7,790 nucleotides of DNA from Candidatus Parvarchaeota archaeon (GTDB lineage: Archaea > Nanobdellota > Nanobdellia > Parvarchaeales > Parvarchaeaceae). Position 1 is the first letter of the stretch; the number at the start of each line of letters is the position of its first letter. Made by a program: the position numbers and the translations under genes. Under the pieces are notes generated by a model. That model had not been told where the DNA came from. It made no database searches and saw only the letters and a list, made by a program, of their open reading frames with translations. Location of the stretch: assembly GCA_030044235.1 (NCBI GenBank), contig JASHWD010000050.1, positions 1-7,790 on the forward strand. The letters run 5' to 3'. Shown piece after piece: positions 1 to 5,592 of the stretch.

Positions 1-2
1 AT

Positions 3-755
3 TTAAGCAATCCGATAGGTTCCTCACAAGTTCAGGGGGCCTGTACTCAGAATTCTAACATAAACGCCCAGGACACTTCTTCACTTGCAGAACAACTTTA
101 TACAAAGGCTGCCGCTTGTTTCAACCTCTTCCAGGGTTCTAATGCAGATACCGGATCGTACATCTTGTATAGCGGATTGAACCAGTTGTTCGAATGCTAC
201 ACCGGCAAGATATTCGACAGTGCGACCGGGAGCGGGGTCACAACTTACAGTCAACTAATAAACTACATAGATTCAGAGTACCCTAATAACGGAAACCCTA
301 TGCAGATAGTTCTGATAACTAATGGAACGGAGGGCCTTGCAAACTACACAAATAGAAGTGCACCGATAGAAAACGGTTCTACTTACGTTATATATTATTT
401 TGGCTATCCGAGTTCTTTCGCATGGAGTAATTCTCACATAACATTAAATGGTGTTTCCGGCACGGATTGCAGTCTAAATTTTAATACACAATGCAATTAC
501 ATTTCAAATTTTGACGAACCGGATGTTGGCGCAGCATGCAATTATGATAATTCAACTGACCAGAAACTTAGTGTTATAAACTCGCCAATAAGCTCTTTAA
601 GCACCCCAACTTCGCTTACATACGACCCAAAGGATAATGTTATAGGCGCTTGTGAAGATTTCGTTATCGCTTTCTGTGGCAAATTGCTTAATACTATGGT
701 CTTGAGCCAAGACCGTGTATTCGTTTGTATAACAAAGACCACTACGGTAGTTTAA
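3..755 (+). CDS. Extracytoplasmic Cys-rich protein, 5' truncated by the window
   Basis: The reading frame is open from the first bases of the window to the TAA at 753-755, giving 250 visible residues. The true start lies upstream. A TTG at 165 in the same frame is not a convincing start, because the residues before it have the same composition and include Cys14 and Cys39. The visible part has nine cysteines (14, 39, 65, 156, 164, 179, 217, 225, 242) and five N-glycosylation sequons (NGT, NYT, NRS, NGS, NST), and is rich in Asn, Ser, Thr and Tyr. This is typical of a secreted or surface-exposed protein with disulfides. No helical membrane anchor is visible, and one may lie in the missing N-terminus. 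It shares a spaced pattern with the next gene: Cys, then LYSG/LYNG, then Cys, then TY/FY and a Tyr-Ile/Leu pair, plus a C-terminal RVFVC/QIYIC strand. They look like divergent paralogues. I do not recognise a named family. Confidence 0.85.
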   Translation, partial: LSNPIGSSQVQGACTQNSNINAQDTSSLAEQLYTKAAACFNLFQGSNADTGSYILYSGLNQLFECYTGKIFDSATGSGVTTYSQLINYIDSEYPNNGNPMQIVLITNGTEGLANYTNRSAPIENGSTYVIYYFGYPSSFAWSNSHITLNGVSGTDCSLNFNTQCNYISNFDEPDVGAACNYDNSTDQKLSVINSPISSLSTPTSLTYDPKDNVIGACEDFVIAFCGKLLNTMVLSQDRVFVCITKTTTVV

Positions 756-763
756 AACCATTA

Positions 764-772
764 TTTATATTA
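764..772 (+). promoter_or_regulatory. TATA box for a leaderless transcript of the 507-residue surface protein
   Basis: TTTATATTA lies in the 36-base gap after the first gene, with its centre about 25 bases before the ATG at 792. Archaeal transcription starts about 25 bases downstream of the TATA centre, so the transcript would begin at or next to the ATG. No Shine-Dalgarno sequence precedes the ATG, which agrees with a leaderless message. The placement is inferred from spacing. Confidence 0.55.
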
Positions 773-791
773 AACGCAGTTTAAAATCTAT

Positions 792-2315
792 ATGGCCGAG
801 ACAGCAGGTGAGAACCTTGTATTCATAATACTTTTTGTTATCTTCATATTCGTTATAGTTCTTGTTTTTGCTTATTTCCTTCTTTTCGGTTTCGGGTTTA
901 CAAATTCTACTACATGCTATGGTAGTTCCCAAGTAACAAATTTCTTTTACCAGGACCTTTGCATAAGTAAATTCTTCTGCATAGCTACTACTTTGAATTC
1001 TATAGGGATTGGACCGCCATTGATAGGCTGTTCTCCGTCAGTTCAGACATATGCATCCAGCTCTAATACCGGACAAGTCTTTTCCGGGATAACTTCTGCG
1101 CTTGGAGATTGCTGGTATCAATATGGCGCAAATTCTGGACTCGACGTTCTGTATAACGGTCCTGGTCTTTGCAGTGTCGTAGGGGTCTCTCTTAACAATC
1201 AAAAGAACCTTACTTTTTATAATCTTACGCAATATCTTAAAGCCGCCGCTTTCTCAAAACAAATAAGCTGTCTAAATCATACTGCTGCCCAATCTTGTGG
1301 GAATTACCAAGAAGGTTTTACCTGTGACACTAACACACCAACTGAGTGTCAAGCCTATGTAAATAGTTACTTCCAGTGTCAGAGTCAACAGGACTATAGT
1401 CCGATACAGGCGGGTTATGTTCTTCAGAGCATATTCCTTAACGATTCTACTAAACATGGCATAACAGCTGCAACAACCGCTGCAAATAATTTTTCGGCGG
1501 CTCTCTGTGATCCTTCTCAAGGATGTTCTTTCAACCAGGCCACTCTTAGCTGCACTAATTCAAGCGGCAAAGTAGGCAGCTGTACTCAAGTCTTTGATGA
1601 TTTTTGTGCGAATACCACGTTAGGTTATGATAACTGTACATTCCAATACGACTCAAACACCGGAGATTATCAACCGCCAGAAGGCTGTACACTTACTGAG
1701 GCCGTAAATAGTAATTCTACGATAAATGTATCTTATTTCAATTATCTTGAACCCGGCGTGAACTTGATATACAACTGGAAAAATAAAACCAGTGGACAAA
1801 CAGTCGCTGTGAGTCCATATTCTAACATGAGCATAAACCACGCTGAATTGTATATAGTTTATTTAAACAGTTTTGCGAATAGTGCTCTTCCACCTAACGG
1901 GATAACTATGCCTACCGAATGCGTTCCACAAGGTTGGGTTAACAATTATCCAACATCCGGAATTGAATATTCGTGCGGAGAAGCTTTAGCCGTTTATGGT
2001 TCAGCCGCTCTTAGTGGTCCTGGCTTGATAACTCTTGGTGTAGCCGGCGCATCCGGCTATCTTTATGGGGCTTGCCGTAGTAATACCCTCTGCAATGAAT
2101 ATGTAGACGCTGATGCCGCAAAAGCAGTTTCAACCACTTTATACACAACAAGTGGCTTACAGGGATGTATGACTTCTATTGAAGATGAATTAGAGCAATC
2201 GTCGGTTATAGATTATTTCCGCAATGGGATTGGCGATCTTGTGGGATTTAGTTCGGTTAATCCTCCTAACTTTTTAGGAAGGAACCAAATATACATATGT
2301 GCAGTAACGGATTAA
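792..2315 (+). CDS. Membrane-anchored, sequon-rich Cys-rich surface protein
   Basis: The protein has 507 residues. A single strongly hydrophobic helix (about 9-36) follows a short N-terminus, so it is probably an uncleaved anchor with the remaining 470 residues outside the cell. The outer part has 24 cysteines and about thirteen N-X-S/T sequons, an extreme density suggesting a disulfide-stabilised, N-glycosylated surface protein. Landmarks are a DCWYQYG motif (106-112) followed by LYNG, LC and a Tyr-rich stretch (119-149); a Cys-rich middle (160-300); a beta-like LYIVYLNSF strand (353-361); a small-residue-rich, mildly hydrophobic stretch (403-426); and a C-terminal QIYICAVTD. The DCW-to-LYNG block and the C-terminal strand have counterparts in the preceding gene. 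It starts at ATG 792 behind a TATA box and overlaps the next gene by 19 bases, suggesting one transcript. I know of no named function. Cell-envelope structure or cell-cell contact is plausible, but is inference. Confidence 0.93.
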   Translation: MAETAGENLVFIILFVIFIFVIVLVFAYFLLFGFGFTNSTTCYGSSQVTNFFYQDLCISKFFCIATTLNSIGIGPPLIGCSPSVQTYASSSNTGQVFSGITSALGDCWYQYGANSGLDVLYNGPGLCSVVGVSLNNQKNLTFYNLTQYLKAAAFSKQISCLNHTAAQSCGNYQEGFTCDTNTPTECQAYVNSYFQCQSQQDYSPIQAGYVLQSIFLNDSTKHGITAATTAANNFSAALCDPSQGCSFNQATLSCTNSSGKVGSCTQVFDDFCANTTLGYDNCTFQYDSNTGDYQPPEGCTLTEAVNSNSTINVSYFNYLEPGVNLIYNWKNKTSGQTVAVSPYSNMSINHAELYIVYLNSFANSALPPNGITMPTECVPQGWVNNYPTSGIEYSCGEALAVYGSAALSGPGLITLGVAGASGYLYGACRSNTLCNEYVDADAAKAVSTTLYTTSGLQGCMTSIEDELEQSSVIDYFRNGIGDLVGFSSVNPPNFLGRNQIYICAVTD

Positions 2316-2770
2316 ACAAAAAGGGCAGCTCGTCGGTTGAGAAAGTAACAGTAATAATAATCCTTATCTCTTTCTTGGTAATTGCGTTCTTGATATTGAG
2401 CAATGTTTTCCATTTTTCACTTTTTAGTTTGGGGCAAAGCGTACCTAGACTTACTACCGATCCGGCCGTATGCAGCTTGGTACTAATAAATAACTTTACA
2501 ACCGGTACATCTTGCATATACACGTTATCCGTATCGAGCGGCAGCCCCGGACTAACTTATACATTATATGGTAATGCAAGCCAGCCAGAAAAGATACAAA
2601 GCTATGTTGCTGGAGAAAGCAGTATAGACACAAATGTTACTATAAAGAAAGGGACTTCTGAAGAGTATTATCTCTTCAATTGCAACACAAGTGGTTCTAC
2701 TTCTACATCTGTAAACGGTTTCTTTTATTCCGCTGGTGGCGCGTCAGATTTAGATCTTACGTGCGGATAA
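2297..2770 (+). CDS. Type IV pilin-like protein with class III signal peptide
   Basis: The protein has 157 residues. The N-terminus MCSNGLNKKG ends in a prepilin peptidase site. The mature protein would start SSSVEKVT, placing Glu15 at the +5 position conserved in type IV pilins, and the hydrophobic helix (about 17-38) follows directly. The C-terminal domain (about 50-157) is predicted to be beta-rich and carries four cysteines (59, 73, 129, 156), which could form two disulfides, and sequons NFT, NAS, NVT and NTS. These features support a pilin or pseudopilin processed by an archaeal class III peptidase. Archaellins are a related alternative but are usually longer and Cys-poor. The only ATG, GTG or TTG that keeps the KKG motif is 2297, so the gene starts inside the end of the previous one. 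Translational coupling is likely, and it is probably a subunit assembled with the surface proteins before it. Confidence 0.92.
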   Translation: MCSNGLNKKGSSSVEKVTVIIILISFLVIAFLILSNVFHFSLFSLGQSVPRLTTDPAVCSLVLINNFTTGTSCIYTLSVSSGSPGLTYTLYGNASQPEKIQSYVAGESSIDTNVTIKKGTSEEYYLFNCNTSGSTSTSVNGFFYSAGGASDLDLTCG

Positions 2771-2771
2771 A

Positions 2772-4301
2772 TTAAACAAAGGGGTTCAAAGTACCGTCAT
2801 TTTTCAGCGTATCCGGATTAGCCTTTATCTTTTTTATTAGTTTTTTCATTTTGCTCTCTCTTCTTTTCGAGACCCAATAATAACCCTCATCATTAGTATC
2901 TTCGGTTATAAGTATGAATATTTTCCCGGCGTTGAACCTGCCAACACGCCCCCTCCTCTGTATTGACCTTATCCCACTCGGCACGGTTTCATAAAATATC
3001 GCTAGATCCGCCCCCTTTATAGACATGCCCTCTTCGCTTACACTAGTTGAAACTAATACGTTGTAAACTCCAGCTTCGAAATCCTTTATTATGTTGATCT
3101 GCTCCTTCTGAGAAAGCCCGCTCTTTCCTTGTCCGATGAATTTAACGGGTCTTACCCCTTTATCATTTTTTATAGAATCGTATATCACGTCTACCGTATC
3201 CCGGTATTGCGTGAAAACTATCGCTTTTTTATCTTCAGAAAAAGACTCGGAAAGTATTTTGCTGATTTCTTTTAGTTTTGGATGTTCGATGCCGCTATCC
3301 AAGACTTTCTTTGACTTTTCGTAAAGCCATTTTATCTGTTCTGTCTTCGCCAACTCTTTGTCGGTTTTTGACGTTCCTTCGTTTATTATTTTTTCTACAA
3401 ATCTATTGAAAGAGCCGACACTCTGCGTAGAAATCATATTCATTGCATGGTACAGTTTCAAAAGTTTCGATGTGATTATTATGCCCCTTATCGTGTAGAA
3501 ATTTCTATGGCCAGAAAACATGCGAGCCTGCAAGCTTTTCTGCAGCATTAATATGGTCCTTCGATTTATCCTGTTAGGTGCTGCATCCTTTAGAAGTCCG
3601 ACGTGCTGGAGCGCTACCACTTGTTCCTGTATGAAAATTTTAAGGTAAGATATTATTTCTTGAAGCTCTTGGGGTAATTTTAATCTGATTTCTTCTACTG
3701 TTTTCGTTTTTACATAGGGGGCTACGTCCGGGTCGTCTTCTCCTCTTATTTCTACGTTTGATATGTTTAGGTTTCTGCATATCAAGCTTATCTTTTCCTG
3801 ATCAGAAGCGGGAGAAGCAGTCAAGCCGAGTATGAGCGGATGGGCTGATTTTGACATGTACTCTTTAGCTATTTTTACATAAGCATAATTTCCGACGGTG
3901 TGATGCGCTTCGTCCACTACGAGTAAGCTGAAATCTGAAAAATCTATGCTCCCGTTCTCCATATCGTTCTCTACCGTTTGCGGTGTCGCAAATGTGAGTT
4001 GTGAAGTCTCGTATACGTTTTGTCTGTCGCCTTTTTTTGTTTCACCGCTTGCCATCCCAAGAGAAAGGTCCATCATGCTCGAAAAAGTCTTGTAATGCTG
4101 GCTTACTAGTGGCTTTGTTGGCGCTAAAAACAGTGCTTTAGAATTCTTATATTTGCTTAATCTGTAATCTACGGCAAGTACACTTATTACCGTCTTGCCA
4201 AGTCCGGTAGGGAGAACTACGAGCGTGTTGGAATCCTTAGCGCTTTCAAAGATGTTTTTTTGGTACTCACGTTCTTCTATTTTTCCTTTTCTGATGAACA
4301 T
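2772..4301 (-). CDS. hef: Hef/FANCM-family SF2 helicase, helicase-only form
   Basis: The protein has 509 residues and the complete superfamily 2 motif set in order: Gln14 (Q-motif-like), PTGLGKT Walker A (31-37), APTKPLVSQHY (60-70), TPQT (106-109), VVDEAHH Walker B (128-134), GLTASP (159-164), IVFTQY (361-366), VSTSVSEEGM (417-426) and QRRGRVGR arginine fingers (448-455). APTKPLV, GNYAYV and EDDPDV with an insertion between the two RecA domains (about 200-335) are characteristic of archaeal Hef and eukaryotic FANCM/Mph1, which remodel stalled forks and branched DNA. Full-length euryarchaeal Hef continues into an ERCC4-type nuclease and helix-hairpin-helix tail. Here the protein stops about 50 residues after motif VI with a Lys-rich tail, so the nuclease is absent or encoded elsewhere. 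The ATG overlaps the gins51 stop as TGATG, implying coupled translation. It converges with the pilin-like gene, with one base between the stops. Confidence 0.94.
   Translation of the reverse strand: MFIRKGKIEEREYQKNIFESAKDSNTLVVLPTGLGKTVISVLAVDYRLSKYKNSKALFLAPTKPLVSQHYKTFSSMMDLSLGMASGETKKGDRQNVYETSQLTFATPQTVENDMENGSIDFSDFSLLVVDEAHHTVGNYAYVKIAKEYMSKSAHPLILGLTASPASDQEKISLICRNLNISNVEIRGEDDPDVAPYVKTKTVEEIRLKLPQELQEIISYLKIFIQEQVVALQHVGLLKDAAPNRINRRTILMLQKSLQARMFSGHRNFYTIRGIIITSKLLKLYHAMNMISTQSVGSFNRFVEKIINEGTSKTDKELAKTEQIKWLYEKSKKVLDSGIEHPKLKEISKILSESFSEDKKAIVFTQYRDTVDVIYDSIKNDKGVRPVKFIGQGKSGLSQKEQINIIKDFEAGVYNVLVSTSVSEEGMSIKGADLAIFYETVPSGIRSIQRRGRVGRFNAGKIFILITEDTNDEGYYWVSKRRESKMKKLIKKIKANPDTLKNDGTLNPFV
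2824..2852 (+). terminator. Possible U-rich terminator for the plus-strand surface operon
   Basis: Three T runs lie on the plus strand 55-80 bases after the pilin-like gene stops. Archaeal RNA polymerase terminates at U-rich stretches without needing a hairpin. The tract lies inside the antisense 3' end of the convergent helicase gene, where it encodes a Lys-rich tail, so it may be only coding composition. The call is tentative. Confidence 0.3.
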
Positions 4302-4873
4302 CAGACACCTACTGCTTTTCCGCCCTTGATAAGAATATCCGCTACATCTCTGTCTATCTCAATAACGTTCGGAAAAGAGAAAGGCCCGTATGTCTTATTA
4401 TTTTTCCAAACAAAACGAGGAACATCAGCTATAATCCTTATAACCACTATATTGGTATTTTCCTCTGATTCTACTTTTTGCATCTCTTTAGGAGCGACGT
4501 CCTTTACCTCTTTCATAAGTTTGCCTTTATGCTCGTTAACCAGCTTAAGCATGTTGTCAAATAATATCAGTTCTTCGGATGTAAGGTTGTTCCTTGCCTG
4601 GTCTAGGTTGGTTCCGAGTATAGTCATGTTCGCAATCTTCACCATCCTTACTGTCAGTATCTGGTCCAAAGTAGTGAGTGCGTTCTTTATCTGGGTGGCA
4701 ATCTCCTCGGCTCTTTTGGAATCGTCCATCTTCTTTGCTTCTTCTAAGGATTTTTTATTAATAGCTATATACTCTTTCATCTCCTCAAGAGTCTCATTGG
4801 TTAATTTTGTAAGCGTTCTTGAATCTTCTTGCTCTTGTCTCCTTATGCGAATGAACTCGCTGTAAGTTATCAT
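4301..4873 (-). CDS. gins51: DNA replication factor GINS, GINS51/Gins15-type subunit
   Basis: The protein has 190 residues. An alpha-helical A domain (about 1-125) begins with a Tyr/Arg-rich helix and includes the RMVKIANMT segment typical of GINS proteins. A linker (126-140) leads to a small C-terminal beta-rich B domain (141-190) with VRFVWKNNKTYGPF-like landmarks: VPRFV (151-155), KTYGPF (160-165) and a final IEIDRDVADILIKGG helix. The A-then-B order with the small domain last is that of archaeal GINS51 (eukaryotic Sld5/Psf1 side), and the other archaeal type, GINS23, has B first. GINS binds MCM and the GAN/Cdc45-like nuclease in the replicative CMG helicase. Archaeal gins51 often sits beside primase priS, but here it is coupled to hef. 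The ATG lies about 28 bases from a TATA box, so the message is leaderless or nearly so. Assignment rests on sequence pattern, not alignment. Confidence 0.87.
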   Translation of the reverse strand: MITYSEFIRIRRQEQEDSRTLTKLTNETLEEMKEYIAINKKSLEEAKKMDDSKRAEEIATQIKNALTTLDQILTVRMVKIANMTILGTNLDQARNNLTSEELILFDNMLKLVNEHKGKLMKEVKDVAPKEMQKVESEENTNIVVIRIIADVPRFVWKNNKTYGPFSFPNVIEIDRDVADILIKGGKAVGV

Positions 4874-4896
4874 ATCTAATTATTATCCTCTTCACT

Positions 4897-4905
4897 GAAT
4901 ATAAG
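4897..4905 (-). promoter_or_regulatory. TATA box for gins51-hef
   Basis: Read on the minus strand, CTTATATTC lies in the 48-base gap between the last mini-pilin gene and gins51, about 28 bases from the gins51 ATG at 4873. Transcription would begin within a few bases of that ATG. A GAGG (4890-4887) precedes the ATG by 13 bases and would then lie upstream of the transcript, so it is probably not a ribosome site. Read-through from the upstream mini-pilin genes is also possible, since no T-rich terminator is visible between them. Confidence 0.45.
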
Positions 4906-4921
4906 TTTATTCGACTTTGTC

Positions 4922-5110
4922 TTACCCAGTACTATTTAATCCGCTGGAAACGGAATGCGAGAATCCTCCAAAAAAGTTTCCTATGTCTGTCACTATCGTG
5001 CCAGGTCCGACTAACAATATGTAAACCAATACTACGGTTACGCCTAACGCTATCGCTATGATATAGTAAATCGTCGCCTCTGTAATTCCTTTTTTATTAA
5101 GTCTTAACAT
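4922..5110 (-). CDS. Mini class III prepilin-like membrane protein (62 aa)
   Basis: The protein has 62 residues. MLRLNKKG is a class III-like signal peptide and the mature protein would begin ITEATIYY. The first acidic residue is at +3 instead of the +5 usual in type IV pilins. The hydrophobic helix covers about 14-37 and is followed by a short Gly/Ser/Phe-rich tail (38-62) with one sequon near the end (NST). This size and layout resemble Flp-type mini-pilins, but no pilus ATPase or platform protein is in the window, so filament formation is inference. The ATG is three bases after the stop of the preceding 47-residue gene, and it is the last of four such genes. No Shine-Dalgarno site is seen, consistent with coupled translation. 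Confidence 0.82.
   Translation of the reverse strand: MLRLNKKGITEATIYYIIAIALGVTVVLVYILLVGPGTIVTDIGNFFGGFSHSVSSGLNSTG
5088..5101 (-). repeat. 14-base direct repeat, copy in the 62-aa gene
   Basis: Plus-strand CCTTTTTTATTAAG recurs exactly at 5241-5254. Both copies encode LNKKG(-) at the signal peptides of neighbouring mini-prepilin genes and lie 153 bases apart in the same orientation. It is probably a result of shared signal peptide coding or of gene duplication. Confidence 0.7.
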
Positions 5111-5113
5111 ATT

Positions 5114-5257
5114 TTATCCGAACGGGTTTGGAATCGCCGGGAAGATGTGCGTTATGCCCCCGAATACTACCAAGTAGAATATTACTATGACTATGCATAT
5201 TACGATTATTATTATAAGAAGCAGAACGTAGTCTGTCACGCCTTTTTTATTAAGCAT
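5114..5257 (-). CDS. Mini class III prepilin-like membrane protein (47 aa)
   Basis: The protein has 47 residues. MLNKKG is followed by a mature start VTDYVLLL with Asp at +3, matching the Glu at +3 in the next gene. An exceptionally Ile/Val-rich helix (about 11-33) leads to a very short tail ending in PAIPNPFG. The start ATG overlaps the stop of the upstream 57-residue gene by eight bases (ATGCTTAA), so the start is fixed by both overlap and motif. The stop is three bases before the next start. The bases encoding LNKKG are identical to those in the next gene (14-base match), pointing to duplication or strong constraint. It is probably a membrane or filament subunit processed by a class III peptidase. 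Its function is unknown. Confidence 0.8.
   Translation of the reverse strand: MLNKKGVTDYVLLLIIIIVICIVIVIFYLVVFGGITHIFPAIPNPFG
5241..5254 (-). repeat. 14-base direct repeat, copy in the 47-aa gene
   Basis: This is the partner of the repeat at 5088-5101, with the same orientation and sequence, in the signal peptide codons of the 47-residue gene. The match stops outside the KKG codons, so it is short coding similarity and not a mobile-element end. Confidence 0.7.
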
Positions 5258-5423
5258 AGTTATTGCCGTTAACGCCCCCTCCTGCGCTTACAAAAGAAGT
5301 AAAGAGATTTGAGATCTTGTACGGCGAAAAGAACTCCAAGAAGATTACTATGAGCAGTATTGCGACTATAAGAAGTATTATGTAAAGGAACGTACTACTC
5401 TGGATGGACGCTTTCTTATCCAT
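5250..5423 (-). CDS. Mini prepilin-like membrane protein with KKA site (57 aa)
   Basis: The protein has 57 residues from the ATG at 5423. MDKKA resembles a class III signal peptide with Ala in place of the usual Gly before the cleavage point, followed by SIQSSTFL and a hydrophobic helix (about 12-32). The tail (33-57) starts EFFSPYK and ends Gly/Asn-rich. A longer form from an ATG at 5486 would add 21 residues without a signal motif and overlap the upstream gene by 71 bases. The 5423 start instead overlaps the upstream stop by eight bases (ATGGATAA), the same geometry as the next junction, so I prefer it. No acidic residue occurs early in the mature region, making it the most divergent of the four. 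It is probably a membrane subunit of the same assembly. Confidence 0.75.
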   Translation of the reverse strand: MDKKASIQSSTFLYIILLIVAILLIVIFLEFFSPYKISNLFTSFVSAGGGVNGNNYA

Positions 5424-5589
5424 TGCCGAAAAGCCAGCTGAAGGAAAGCGCTTTGAATATAGAGTTTCCCAGACTTGCTCCACCATTACTGAAATAAAGA
5501 GCGATTACGACTCCGACAAGAAGGACGATTATTGCGATTACTATCGCTATGATTTCTGTTATTGGCATCTCTCCTTTTCTGTTTATCAT
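5416..5589 (-). CDS. Mini class III prepilin-like membrane protein (57 aa)
   Basis: The protein has 57 residues from the ATG at 5589. MINRKG forms a class III-like signal peptide with an R-K-G site, and the mature protein would begin EMPITEII, with Glu at +1 and +6. The hydrophobic helix covers about 10-33 and the tail is Gly/Ser/Phe/Trp-containing (34-57). An internal ATG at 5568 has AAGGAG two bases upstream, but that spacing is too tight and the start would remove the RKG motif. The 5589 start lies three bases after the stop of the 574-residue gene, the same gap as between the last two mini-genes. I therefore prefer 5589, though initiation at both is possible. It shares PITE/ITE with the fourth member of the set. 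Confidence 0.78.
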   Translation of the reverse strand: MINRKGEMPITEIIAIVIAIIVLLVGVVIALYFSNGGASLGNSIFKALSFSWLFGNG

Positions 5590-5592
5590 AAC

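Noticed and set aside
165..755. Treating TTG at 165 as the start of the first gene
   Set aside because: The frame is open to the window edge with the same composition and with cysteines that fit the paralogue pattern, so the gene is truncated and does not start here.
4260..4865. 201-residue plus-strand open frame opposite gins51
   Set aside because: It is antisense to a recognisable GINS protein and is Ser/Phe/Ile-rich as expected of a complementary-strand shadow.
5088..5254. 14-base repeat as a recombination or shuffling site
   Set aside because: It falls exactly on the LNKKG codons and ends there, so shared signal peptide coding explains it.
5250..5486. Longer 78-residue version of the KKA mini-protein
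   Set aside because: It would overlap the upstream gene by 71 bases and bury the signal motif. The 5423 start gives an 8-base overlap matching the next junction.
4922..5589. Mini membrane proteins as virus coat proteins from an integrated element
   Set aside because: Small single-helix proteins can be viral coats, but there is no integrase, terminase, replication gene or attachment repeat in the window, and class III signal motifs favour a cellular pilin-like origin.
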